DNA of 27,847 bases, from assembly GCA_041685075.1 (NCBI GenBank), contig JAWLGN010000037.1:1-27847 (forward strand), written 5' to 3'. The stretch comes from JAMCRM01 sp041685075. GTDB taxonomy: Bacteria; Acidobacteriota; Terriglobia; Bryobacterales; Bryobacteraceae. A program made the translations under genes and the position numbers. The notes under the pieces were generated by a model that was not told the DNA's origin, searched no databases, and saw only the letters and a program-made list of their open reading frames with translations. Position 1 is the first letter of the stretch; each line of letters begins with the position of its first letter. Below are positions 7,670 through 16,231 of this stretch, piece after piece.

Positions 7670-8604
7670 GCCACGCGGTAGTGGTCGAGCGGCTGGTGAA
7701 GCGCTTCGGCGCGTTCACGGCGGTGGACGATGTTTCGTTCCAGGTGGAGCGGGGGGAGATCTTTGGCTTCCTGGGGCCGAACGGCGCGGGCAAGAGCACC
7801 ACCATCCGGATGCTCTGCGGGTTGCTGGCGCCGACCTCCGGACGGGCTTCGGTGGGGGGCTTCGACGTGGCCTCCGAGCCGGAGCGCATCCGCCAGAACA
7901 TCGGCTACATGTCGCAGAAGTTCTCCCTTTACGACGATTTGAAGGTGGAGGAGAACATCGACTTCTTCGCGGGCATCTACGGGGTGCCGCGGGAGGCGCG
8001 CGCCGAGCGCAAGCGCTACGTGTTGCGGATGGCGGGCCTGGAGGAGCGGGAGCACGACCTCACGCGCCTGCTCGCGGGCGGCTGGAAGCAGCGGCTGGCG
8101 CTAGGCTGCGCGATTCTGCACCAGCCGCCCATCCTGTTTCTGGATGAGCCGACCAGCGGGGTGGACCCGATTGCGCGGCGCGAGTTCTGGAGCCTGATCC
8201 GGGACCTCTCCGGCGCCGGCCAGACCATCTTCGTGAGCACGCACTACATGGACGAGGCGGAGTACTGCCATCGGTTGGCCCTGATGTACAGGGGCCGCAT
8301 CGTGGCGCTGGGGGCTCCGGCGGCGTTGAAGCGCGAGCTGGCGGGCCAGGCGCTGCTGCGGCTGGACGCGGCCGATCCGCTGGAGACCATGCGGACGGTG
8401 GAAGCGCTCGAAGGCGTGCGCGACGTGGCGGTCTTCGGCAGCGGGCTGCACGTCACGGTGGAGCAGGCTGCGCCGGCGATGGCGCGCATCCGGGAGGCGC
8501 TGGCCGCGCGCGGGCTGGCGGTGCGGCGCCTGGAACCCATTCAACCGTCGATGGAGGACGTCTTCGTGGCGCTGATCGAAGCCGAGGAGAGGAAGAGCGC
8601 ATGA
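7666..8604 (+). CDS. ABC transporter ATPase, equivalent to the C-terminal half of YbhF
   Basis: A 312-residue nucleotide-binding subunit that starts at the ATGA overlap. Walker A is GPNGAGKS (37-44), Walker B is ILFLDE with Glu161, and the H-loop histidine is intact (His193 in STHYMDEAE). The signature is degenerate: LAGGW (136-140) instead of LSGGQ/M. About 90 residues after the ATPase core form the extension seen in DrrA/YbhF-like exporters (LLRLDAADPLETMRTVEALE), ending in EDVFVALIEAEE. A longer open frame upstream (from 6919) is only the +1 shadow of the first ATPase. The two ATPases have complementary defects and most likely form an obligate heterodimer. Confidence 0.9.
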   Translation: MSHAVVVERLVKRFGAFTAVDDVSFQVERGEIFGFLGPNGAGKSTTIRMLCGLLAPTSGRASVGGFDVASEPERIRQNIGYMSQKFSLYDDLKVEENIDFFAGIYGVPREARAERKRYVLRMAGLEEREHDLTRLLAGGWKQRLALGCAILHQPPILFLDEPTSGVDPIARREFWSLIRDLSGAGQTIFVSTHYMDEAEYCHRLALMYRGRIVALGAPAALKRELAGQALLRLDAADPLETMRTVEALEGVRDVAVFGSGLHVTVEQAAPAMARIREALAARGLAVRRLEPIQPSMEDVFVALIEAEERKSA

Positions 8605-9737
8605 GCGGACTGCGCCGTACCCGTGCGGTCTTCCTCAAGGAGTGCCGCCACATCGTGCGCGACGTGCGCAGTTTGATTCTGGCGCTCGCGGTACCGCTCC
8701 TGCTGCTGCTGCTGTTCGGCTATGCCCTCAGCCTGGACGTGGACCGCATCCCCACCCTCGTCTACGACGCGGACCGCACTGCGGCCAGCCGCGAGCTGAT
8801 CTCCCGGCTGGAAGGCTCGCGCTACTTCGAGATTTTGGGCTACGTGGACAGCTACCGGCCTATTCAGGAAGGCATCGACGAAGGCAGGGTCCTGATGGGG
8901 GTCGCGATACCGCAGGACTATGGGCGCCAGGTGGCCGCGGGCGGCCGCGCGGACGTGCAGGTGCTGATCGACGGCAGCGATTCCAACACCGCCGCCATCG
9001 CGCTGGGCTACGTCGAATCGCTGGTGCGCGACTATTCCTTTGAACTGCGCTCGGCGGCTCTGGAGCGCCGGGCCGGCCGGCGCCTGGAGCCGCCCGTCGA
9101 GGCGCGCCTGCGCGTCTGGTACAACAACACGCTGGAATCCCGCAATTACGTGGTGCCGGGGCTGATTGCGGTGATCCTGATGTTCGTCAGCACGCTGCTC
9201 ACCTCCCTCACCATAGCCCGGGAATGGGAGATGGGGTCGATGGAGCAACTGCTCTCGACGCCTCTGCGACCCGGGGAACTGGTGGCGGGCAAGATGCTGG
9301 CGTTTTTCGTGCTGGGGGTGGCGGACATGCTGCTGGCGGTGGTGGTGGGGGTGCTGGTCTTCGGGGTCCCGCTGCGCGGCAGTCTCCTGCTGCTGGGTGC
9401 CACGGCCTGCGTCTTCCTGTTCGGCGCCCTGTTCTGGGGAATTTTCATTTCGGCGGCCACGCGATCGCAGTTGCTGGCCTACCAGGTGGGGTTCATCACT
9501 TCGTTCCTGCCGGCGCTGCTGCTCTCCGGTTTTATCTATGCGATCGAGAACATGCCGGCGCCCATCCAGGCGATCTCCCATATCTTCCCGGCGCGTTACT
9601 TCGTCACGATCCTCAAGGGCATCTTCATGAAGGGGATCGGGCTGGAGGTGTTGTGGCCGCAGGCTCTGGCGCTGGGGATCTACACCACCGCGGTATTTCT
9701 GCTGGCCACCCGGCAACTGAAGCGGAGGATCGCCTGA
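8601..9737 (+). CDS. ABC-2 type permease, YbhS-like
   Basis: A 378-residue inner-membrane protein with ABC-2 topology. A cytoplasmic N-terminal helix (VFLKECRHIVRD) precedes TM1 (about 24-44). A periplasmic domain of about 130 residues follows (VLIDGSDSNTAAIALGYVES), then five more hydrophobic segments from about residue 178 to the end. Motifs typical of the family are AREWEMGSMEQLLSTPLRP, ALLLSGFIYAIENMPAPIQ and the coupling-helix region FPARYFVTILKGIFMKG. It overlaps the second ATPase by 4 bases and is followed after one base by its paralogue, implying a heterodimeric channel as in YbhS-YbhR. The transported compound is not evident. Relatives handle drugs, or in YbhFSR also reported Na+/Li+. 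Confidence 0.92.
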   Translation: MSGLRRTRAVFLKECRHIVRDVRSLILALAVPLLLLLLFGYALSLDVDRIPTLVYDADRTAASRELISRLEGSRYFEILGYVDSYRPIQEGIDEGRVLMGVAIPQDYGRQVAAGGRADVQVLIDGSDSNTAAIALGYVESLVRDYSFELRSAALERRAGRRLEPPVEARLRVWYNNTLESRNYVVPGLIAVILMFVSTLLTSLTIAREWEMGSMEQLLSTPLRPGELVAGKMLAFFVLGVADMLLAVVVGVLVFGVPLRGSLLLLGATACVFLFGALFWGIFISAATRSQLLAYQVGFITSFLPALLLSGFIYAIENMPAPIQAISHIFPARYFVTILKGIFMKGIGLEVLWPQALALGIYTTAVFLLATRQLKRRIA

Positions 9738-9738
9738 G

Positions 9739-10884
9739 ATGTGGCAGCGGATTCGGGAGATGGTGATCAAGGAGTTCCGGCAGGCATTGCGGGAACCGCG
9801 CATGCGGGCGGTGCTGTTCGTGCCGCCGCTGTTGCAGTTGATCGTCTTCGGCTACGCGGTAAACCTGGACGTGGATAACGCCGCCATGGCGTGGATGGAT
9901 CACGACCGCACGCCGGCGAGCCGCGAGCTGCTGGCGGGCTTCGAGGGTTCGGGGCGCTTCCGGGTGCGGGCAAGGCCCGAGACCGAGGGCGAACTGGCGC
10001 GGCTGCTCGACCGCGGGGAGGTGGTCATCGGGGTGCACGTGCTGCCGGGGTTTGCGCGCGACGTGGCGCGGGGCCGCACCGCGGAGGTGCAGATCCTGGT
10101 GGACGGCACCAACTCGAACACGGCGTCGTTGGTTTCGAGCTATGCGGGCCAGATCGTGGCGCGCTATTCGCAGCAGGCGCTGGCCCGGCAGCAGAAGACG
10201 CGGCTGGTGGCGCGGGCCGCGCCCGTCAACCTGGGGATGCCGGAGGTGACCTCGCGCAGCCGCGTGTGGTTCAACCCGGATCTGCGCAGCCGCGACTACT
10301 TCGTCCCCGGCGTGATGGTGAACATCATCATGCTGGTGACCCTGATGCTGACGGCGCTGGCCATCGTGCGGGAGAAGGAGATCGGCACCATGGAGCAGCT
10401 CATGGTGACGCCCATCCGGCCGGTGGAGCTGATGCTGGGGAAGATGCTGCCGTTTGCCGCGGTGGGGCTGCTGGACGTGGCGCTGGTGACGGGCGCGGCG
10501 CTGGTGATCTTCCGCATTCCCTTCCAGGGCAGCGTGCCGATGCTGCTGGCTTCGGCGATGCTCTACGTGCTGACCATGCTCGGCGCGGGGCTGTTCATCT
10601 CCACCATCTCCCATACCCAGCAGCAGGCCATGATGGCCACCACGTTTTTCTCGCTACCGGCCTTCATGCTGAGCGGCTTTGCCTTCCCCATCCGCAACAT
10701 GCCGGAGGTGGTGCAGTGGGTGACGTACCTGAACCCGCTGCGCTACTTCATGGAAATCGTGCGGGGGGTGTTTCTGAAAGGCACCGGAATGGAGACGCTG
10801 TGGCCGCAGATGCTGGGGCTGGCGGTCTTCGGGGTGGCGGTGATGTACCTGAGCGCGGCGCGTTTCCGCAAGCGGCTGGATTGA
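9739..10884 (+). CDS. ABC-2 type permease, YbhR-like; last gene of the efflux operon
   Basis: A 381-residue paralogue of the preceding permease with the same layout: TM1 at about 24-44, a periplasmic domain (ILVDGTNSNTASLVSSYAGQ), and five C-terminal membrane helices. Matching motifs are VREKEIGTMEQLMVTPIRP, AFMLSGFAFPIRNMPE and LNPLRYFMEIVRGVFLKG. The ATG follows the previous TGA by one base, so it is translationally coupled. It closes the operon. The stop codon lies only two bases from the stop of the convergent exchanger gene, so the two transcripts must overlap unless termination occurs within coding sequence. I see no hairpin there. Confidence 0.92.
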   Translation: MWQRIREMVIKEFRQALREPRMRAVLFVPPLLQLIVFGYAVNLDVDNAAMAWMDHDRTPASRELLAGFEGSGRFRVRARPETEGELARLLDRGEVVIGVHVLPGFARDVARGRTAEVQILVDGTNSNTASLVSSYAGQIVARYSQQALARQQKTRLVARAAPVNLGMPEVTSRSRVWFNPDLRSRDYFVPGVMVNIIMLVTLMLTALAIVREKEIGTMEQLMVTPIRPVELMLGKMLPFAAVGLLDVALVTGAALVIFRIPFQGSVPMLLASAMLYVLTMLGAGLFISTISHTQQQAMMATTFFSLPAFMLSGFAFPIRNMPEVVQWVTYLNPLRYFMEIVRGVFLKGTGMETLWPQMLGLAVFGVAVMYLSAARFRKRLD

Positions 10885-10886
10885 TT

Positions 10887-11849
10887 TCAGCGCCCGGCGG
10901 CCAGGAGCGCCAGAAACGCGGCATAGGCCAGCAGCAGGACGGCGCCTTCGAGGCGGGTGATGGTGCGCCGGCTGCGGACCAGCAGAGCGGTGTATGCGGT
11001 CAGGGCGAACAGCACCACCAACTCGCTGCGCAAACCGGCCAGGGGATGTTCCAGCGTGCGAAGGGCGCCGGCGCCGCCGAGCACGAAGAGCACGTTGAAG
11101 ATGTTGGAGCCGATGACGTTGCCCAGGGCGATGGAGGCGTGGTTGCGCAGCGCCGCTACCACCGAGGCGGCCAGCTCGGGCATGGAAGTCCCCACCGCCA
11201 CCACCGTGAGGCCGACCACCCGCTCGCTCATCCCCAGCAGCACCGCCAGGCTGGCGGCGCCGGCGACGAACAGCCGCCCGCCGAATAGCAAGAGAACCAG
11301 GCCGGTAAGCGCGATGGCGGCGAGCGGCAGTTTGCCGGCGCCGCGCGGCGCGCCGATGGCTTCGACGTCGGATTCCATGAGAGCGGCCACCTCTTCGGTC
11401 TCCCGCTCGAGGCCGGAGCGCAGCGTGGCGATGGTGAACAGCAAGGCGCCGCCCAGGAGCAGCAGGGCGTCCAGCCGCGTCACCCGGCCGTCGTAGAGCA
11501 CCACCGGCAGCACCACCGTGACCAGCACCAGCAGGGGCAGCTCGCGGCGGATGAGCGTACCGGAAACGGCCAGCGGCGAGATGACGACGGTGATTCCCAG
11601 GATGAGCCCCAGGTTGGCGATGTTGGAGCCGATGATGTTGGCTACCGCCATGGCTCCCCGGCCCTCGAGGGCGGCCACGCCGCTGACCACCAGCTCCGGC
11701 ATGGAGGTGCCGTAGGCCACCACCGTCAGGCCGATCACCAGGGGGCGAACGCCGAGACGATGCCCCAGGCCCGCGGCACCCTTGATGAACCACTCGGCGC
11801 CGAAGTAGAGCAGCAGCAGTCCGATCAGCAGCTCGGTGGCGGCCAGCAT
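10887..11849 (-). CDS. Na+/Ca2+ exchanger family protein (YrbG/CaxA-like)
   Basis: A 320-residue polytopic protein with about ten membrane segments and the duplicated alpha-repeats of the cation/Ca2+ exchanger superfamily: VVAYGTSMPELVVS plus NIIGSNIANLGLILG in the first half, VVAVGTSMPELAAS plus NVIGSNIFNVLFVLG in the second. The Glu of each SMPE motif and the Asn of GSN bind the ions. A hydrophilic loop with acidic residues (LERETEEVAALMESDVE) joins the halves. The ATG at 11849 is chosen because the open frame upstream of it is Arg/Pro-rich and lies antisense to nothing conserved, while the membrane domain starts immediately (MLAATELLIGLLLLYFGAEW). It lies 16 bases after the heme-protein stop and is probably co-transcribed with it. 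It would expel Ca2+ in exchange for Na+ or K+. Confidence 0.9.
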   Translation of the reverse strand: MLAATELLIGLLLLYFGAEWFIKGAAGLGHRLGVRPLVIGLTVVAYGTSMPELVVSGVAALEGRGAMAVANIIGSNIANLGLILGITVVISPLAVSGTLIRRELPLLVLVTVVLPVVLYDGRVTRLDALLLLGGALLFTIATLRSGLERETEEVAALMESDVEAIGAPRGAGKLPLAAIALTGLVLLLFGGRLFVAGAASLAVLLGMSERVVGLTVVAVGTSMPELAASVVAALRNHASIALGNVIGSNIFNVLFVLGGAGALRTLEHPLAGLRSELVVLFALTAYTALLVRSRRTITRLEGAVLLLAYAAFLALLAAGR

Positions 11850-11865
11850 GGCGGTTCGGCGCCAT

Positions 11866-12309
11866 CTACCGGGCGGGAGGCGCAGCGGCCGATCGCGTCC
11901 ACCCGCAGATGGCCTGCCGTTCGGCCGGCGAGAGCTTCGCGGACGGATGGAGCACGCGGTAGGACGCGAGCGGCATGGCGCCTTTTTCCACCTCCTCGCA
12001 GATCTCCTCGAGCAGATGTTCCGCATCGTGGCGGCCCGGCCAGTCGGAAAAGTTCAGGTGTTCGCGCGCTTCCCGGACGTGGCCTGCCACCAGCCAGGAC
12101 ACCGGCGCAACCCGGCTGTACCAGGGCCAGGTGGTGCGGTTCGAGTGGCAATCGGCGCAGGAGCGGTCGAGCAACGCGCGGATGTTGGGCGGCACTTCCA
12201 TGCGGGCGTCGACGGCCCGCGCCGGATCGGCCGGCGGGTTGGCGCGTTCGGGGCGGTGCAGTTGGAATGCCGCGAGCAGGATCACTGGAAGAACAACGTA
12301 CTTTCGCAT
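11866..12309 (-). CDS. Secreted c-type heme-binding domain protein
   Basis: A 147-residue protein with an N-terminal signal sequence or anchor (MRKYVVLPVILLAAFQ) and one CxxCH heme attachment site (Cys51-Ala-Asp-Cys54-His55). The motif is followed by SNRTTWPWYSRVAPVSW, the hallmark of the Haem_bd family (PF14376). The C-terminal half contains EEICEEVEKGAMPLASY, with a Met that could act as the distal heme ligand. It should act in the periplasm as a small mono-heme electron carrier or sensor. GGAGGTGA lies about 7 bases before the ATG on the - strand. It is first in a two-gene unit with the Ca2+ exchanger and is divergent from the tonB-like gene. The link between heme and cation exchange is unexplained. 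Confidence 0.85.
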   Translation of the reverse strand: MRKYVVLPVILLAAFQLHRPERANPPADPARAVDARMEVPPNIRALLDRSCADCHSNRTTWPWYSRVAPVSWLVAGHVREAREHLNFSDWPGRHDAEHLLEEICEEVEKGAMPLASYRVLHPSAKLSPAERQAICGWTRSAAAPPAR

Positions 12310-12338
12310 CAATCTCACCTCCGAGGCTTCCCGATTGT

Positions 12339-12386
12339 ACACCGTGCGCGCGCCGGCTTCGGGAACTTGTCTCTGCGGCACGGTGT
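12339..12386. promoter_or_regulatory. 9-bp inverted repeat in a divergent intergenic region, possible operator
   Basis: ACACCGTGC (12339-12347) and GCACGGTGT (12378-12386) are perfect reverse complements 30 bases apart, between two divergently transcribed genes. The left arm abuts TACAAT on the - strand (complement of 12334-12339), a good -10 box for the heme-protein gene, although no convincing -35 is seen. The arms may be two half-sites for a looping regulator, or the stem of an RNA. Confidence 0.3.
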
Positions 12387-12452
12387 CTATGTGGGTGGAA
12401 GCACAGGGCGCCGGGAATCGCAACGACATTCTGAAAACGGCAGCACAGACCG

Positions 12453-12476
12453 CCACGGGAGAGGTGTGTCCCGTGG
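12453..12476 (+). other. Hairpin immediately before the tonB-like ribosome-binding site
   Basis: CCACGGGA (12453-12460) pairs perfectly with TCCCGTGG (12469-12476) around the 8-base loop GAGGTGTG. The stem ends 5 bases before the Shine-Dalgarno GGGAGG (12482-12487). It would form in the leader of the TonB-family mRNA. The loop itself contains GAGGTG, a second Shine-Dalgarno-like sequence. A role in translation or mRNA stability is possible, and a protein operator is the alternative. Confidence 0.4.
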
Positions 12477-12492
12477 AGAGAGGGAGGCGATC

Positions 12493-13266
12493 ATGTTCGA
12501 GCATGCGTTGGCGGTGGAATACGGCAGGAGCAACCGGGCATGGACGACGATGGCGGGTTTCGCGGGCCAGGCATTGCTGATCACGGGCGTGGTGTTGATG
12601 CCGCTGGTGGGCCCGCAGGCGCTGCCGCGGCCGCAGTCGCTGGTGACCCTGTTCTATCCCTCCGCGCCCGCCGCGCCGCCGCCCCCCGCGCCCGCGCAGC
12701 CGGCCATGGCGGCGCCGCGCGTGGCGCGCACGCCCCTGCAATTGCAGGCGGGCCGGCTGATGGCGCCGGCGCTGGTTCCGGAGCGCGCGGTGGTACTGGT
12801 TGAGCCGCCGCTCGCGGCCGCGGAGTTGGGCGGAGCCGGCGGCGGGGTTCCGGGCGGGGTTGAGGGCGGCATTCCCGGGGGCATCCTCCGCGGGTTGCCG
12901 TCGGTGGTGGCCGCGCAGGCGCCGCCTTTGCCGGCCCGTCCGGCCGCGCCGCTGGTTGAAAAGCCCAAGCCGGTGGAGCGCATCACGGTGGGCGGCAATG
13001 TGCAGCAGGGCAGGCTCATTCACGAGGTGATTCCGGCATATCCGGTGTTGGCTCGGCAGGCGCGCATCTCCGGCAAGGTGGAACTGCTGGGGGTGATCGG
13101 CACCGACGGGCGCATCCGGGAGCTTCGGGTGGTGAGCGGGCATCCGCTGCTGGCGCCCGCGGCGCTCGAGGCCGTGCGGCAGTGGATCTACCGGCCCACG
13201 TATCTGAACGGCGATCCGGTGGAGGTGCAGGCGCCCATCCTGGTGAACTTCGTGATGAACCGGTAG
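12493..13266 (+). CDS. TonB-family energy transducer
   Basis: A 257-residue protein. The ATG at 12493 follows GGGAGG by 5 bases; the much longer upstream frame lies antisense to the heme gene and is a shadow. One membrane helix (about residues 20-42, FAGQALLITGVVLMPLVGPQ) is followed by a Pro/Ala-rich linker (APAAPPPPAPAQPAMAAPR), an unusual Gly-rich stretch (GGAGGGVPGGVEGG) and a C-terminal TonB domain (about 170-257). The C-terminal domain reads VIPAYPVLARQARISGKVEL, then GIIRELRVVSGHP-like strands (actual GRIRELRVVSGHP) and VRQWIYRPTYLNGDPVEV. TonB proteins couple the proton-motive force through ExbB/ExbD to outer-membrane receptors. No exbBD lies in the window, so its partners are elsewhere. 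The two large receptors here are plausible clients, but this is not shown. Confidence 0.87.
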   Translation: MFEHALAVEYGRSNRAWTTMAGFAGQALLITGVVLMPLVGPQALPRPQSLVTLFYPSAPAAPPPPAPAQPAMAAPRVARTPLQLQAGRLMAPALVPERAVVLVEPPLAAAELGGAGGGVPGGVEGGIPGGILRGLPSVVAAQAPPLPARPAAPLVEKPKPVERITVGGNVQQGRLIHEVIPAYPVLARQARISGKVELLGVIGTDGRIRELRVVSGHPLLAPAALEAVRQWIYRPTYLNGDPVEVQAPILVNFVMNR

Positions 13267-13273
13267 CGCGCCC

Positions 13274-13774
13274 TCAGCGGCGCGCGCCGCGCAACAGCTT
13301 GCGGCCGGCGCACAGCACGATGGCGAAGAAGACCGCGAAGCTGATCGCCACCACTACCGCCTGCCGCAGCGGCGAGAGGGTGCGGACGGCCGCGCCCGTG
13401 TGGCCGGCGAAATCCAGGGCCACCCGCAGGTGTACGCGGGCGGACCGCTCCGCATCGCCGCGGTTATCGACCACCACGGCGTACCCGCCGGGCGAGCGCA
13501 CCACGTAGCGCAGGCTGCCGTGCGTATCCCGGGAGGTTGCCGCGGCTACTCCGTGGGGGCGTTCTTCGCGCAGCCGCTCCAGGTCGCCGCGCCGGAGCAG
13601 CGCCAGCCGCACCGCGCCCGCATCCACCGTATCGAAGTGGCAGACCACGGTGACGGGCTGCTGCCGGACGTGCAGTTCCACGTAGCGCCACTCGCCGGCG
13701 GGGATCTCGAAAACCTGGTCCACGAGTTCCACCCGCGTGGCAGCGGCAACCCAAAGCAGGAGGAGCGGCAACAT
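13274..13774 (-). CDS. Small secreted protein with beta-sandwich domain and C-terminal membrane anchor, unknown function
   Basis: A 166-residue protein I cannot name. It has an N-terminal hydrophobic signal (MLPLLLLWVAAATR), a beta-rich extracytoplasmic domain (VFEIPAGEWRYVELHV, then GSLRYVVRSPGGYAVVVDN) and a C-terminal transmembrane helix (about 138-158) followed by basic residues (GRKLLRGARR). The pattern, an acidic or polar domain held outside with a short positive tail inside, recalls PPC or GOLD-like sandwich domains, but this is only a shape resemblance. The signal lacks a positive n-region unless translation begins upstream, where only a CTG is available, and the ribosome-binding site is weak. 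A 139-codon frame on the opposite strand is His/Gln/Arg-rich and looks like a shadow. It is divergent from the thioredoxin fusion, 49 bases away. Confidence 0.65.
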   Translation of the reverse strand: MLPLLLLWVAAATRVELVDQVFEIPAGEWRYVELHVRQQPVTVVCHFDTVDAGAVRLALLRRGDLERLREERPHGVAAATSRDTHGSLRYVVRSPGGYAVVVDNRGDAERSARVHLRVALDFAGHTGAAVRTLSPLRQAVVVAISFAVFFAIVLCAGRKLLRGARR

Positions 13775-13823
13775 GGCTTTCAGGTAAAAACACCAAAGGC
13801 CTTTTCCGGTCTAAAATAAGGCC

Positions 13824-14744
13824 ATGAACGACAGTATGGCACAGCCGGACGAGGCGCTCGTTCCGCTCGACGTGTCCGGCTGGAAGACCGCTGCGAGCTG
13901 GATGAGCGCGGTGGCGATCTCGCTCCTGTTCCTGATCGCCGGGTTATGGAAGATTACCGACGCTCCCAGCGCGGCGGTGCGGCTGACGCAGGCGCTCGTG
14001 CCCGAGGTGCTGAGCCTGCCTGCGGCAATCGCGCTGGGCATTGCGGAGACATTCGCCGGCGTGCTGATCCTGGTGCCCCGTTTTCGGCGTTGGGGCGCCT
14101 GGTTGAGCGGACTGTTGCTGGTGGCGTTCATGGTGTATATCGGGGTGTTCTACGGCCAGCTACGAGGGGAAGAGTGCAACTGCTTCCCGTGGGTGGAGCG
14201 CGCCGTGGGGCCCGCCTTCTTCATCGGCGATGCCGTGATGCTGGTGCTGGCGGCGCTGGCGGGCGTCTGGGCCAAGCCGGTGACGGGCAGCAGGCGCAGC
14301 GCGGCCCTGATCCTGGCGGCGGTGAGCGTCTTCGCGCTGGTCTCTTACGGCGCCGCGGTGACGCGGCCCACCGGAACGCCGGCGCCGGCCACCATCACGG
14401 TAGACGGCCAGCCCTACTCCCTCGAACACGGGCGCGTCCTGATCTACTTCTTCGACGCCGAGTGTCTCCACTGCCTGCACGTGGGGCGCCGCCTGGCGGA
14501 GTACAACTGGGGCGACACCCGCATCGTCGTGGCGCCGGTGCAGAGGCCGGAGCTGGCGTTGGGCTTCCTGCAGGATACGGGGCTCAGGGCCGCCATCACC
14601 ACCGATACGGCCCTGCTGCGCCAGACCTTCCCGTTCGTAGACGTACCCGCGGCGGTGGCGATTGAAGACGGCCGCCAGCAGGCGCTCCTGCTGCAGTTCG
14701 AGGGCGCGGAGGCCGAGCTGCGCAGCCTGGGATTCATCCGCTGA
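13824..14744 (+). CDS. MauE/DoxX-like membrane domain fused to a periplasmic thioredoxin fold
   Basis: A 306-residue protein. Residues about 24-148 form a four-helix MauE/DoxX-type bundle (AISLLFLIAGLWKITDAP, then ALGIAETFAGVLILVPRF). A CxC pair, Cys118 and Cys120 in GEECNCFPW, sits in the loop between helices 3 and 4. A fifth helix (about 159-178) leads to a thioredoxin-like domain with Cys214-Leu-His-Cys217 (FFDAECLHCLHV) and a probable cis-proline at Pro275 (FVDVPAAVAI). These four are the only cysteines in the protein. MauE-type proteins are associated with disulfide or redox maturation in the periplasm. The fusion looks like an analogue of VKOR-thioredoxin: a membrane redox module passing electrons to or from its own thioredoxin. 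Substrates are unknown. An AT-rich TAAAAT (13812-13817) precedes the ATG. Confidence 0.8.
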   Translation: MNDSMAQPDEALVPLDVSGWKTAASWMSAVAISLLFLIAGLWKITDAPSAAVRLTQALVPEVLSLPAAIALGIAETFAGVLILVPRFRRWGAWLSGLLLVAFMVYIGVFYGQLRGEECNCFPWVERAVGPAFFIGDAVMLVLAALAGVWAKPVTGSRRSAALILAAVSVFALVSYGAAVTRPTGTPAPATITVDGQPYSLEHGRVLIYFFDAECLHCLHVGRRLAEYNWGDTRIVVAPVQRPELALGFLQDTGLRAAITTDTALLRQTFPFVDVPAAVAIEDGRQQALLLQFEGAEAELRSLGFIR

Positions 14745-14760
14745 CCGCGGGGGGCACCCT

Positions 14761-16215
<1,455 letters not shown>

Positions 16216-16231
16216 AGGGTGATTCTTCAAT

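Noticed and set aside
9891..11288. 465-codon + strand frame crossing the second permease and the exchanger
   Set aside because: Gly/Ala/Arg-rich shadow spanning parts of two convergent real genes.
11836..12492. Upstream extension of the TonB-family frame
   Set aside because: Antisense to the heme-binding protein; the strong ribosome-binding site and membrane helix fix the start at 12493.
13400..13819. 139-codon + strand frame opposite the small anchored protein
   Set aside because: Composition (His, Gln, Arg, Gly) is that of an antisense shadow; the - strand has a signal peptide, a transmembrane helix and a basic tail.
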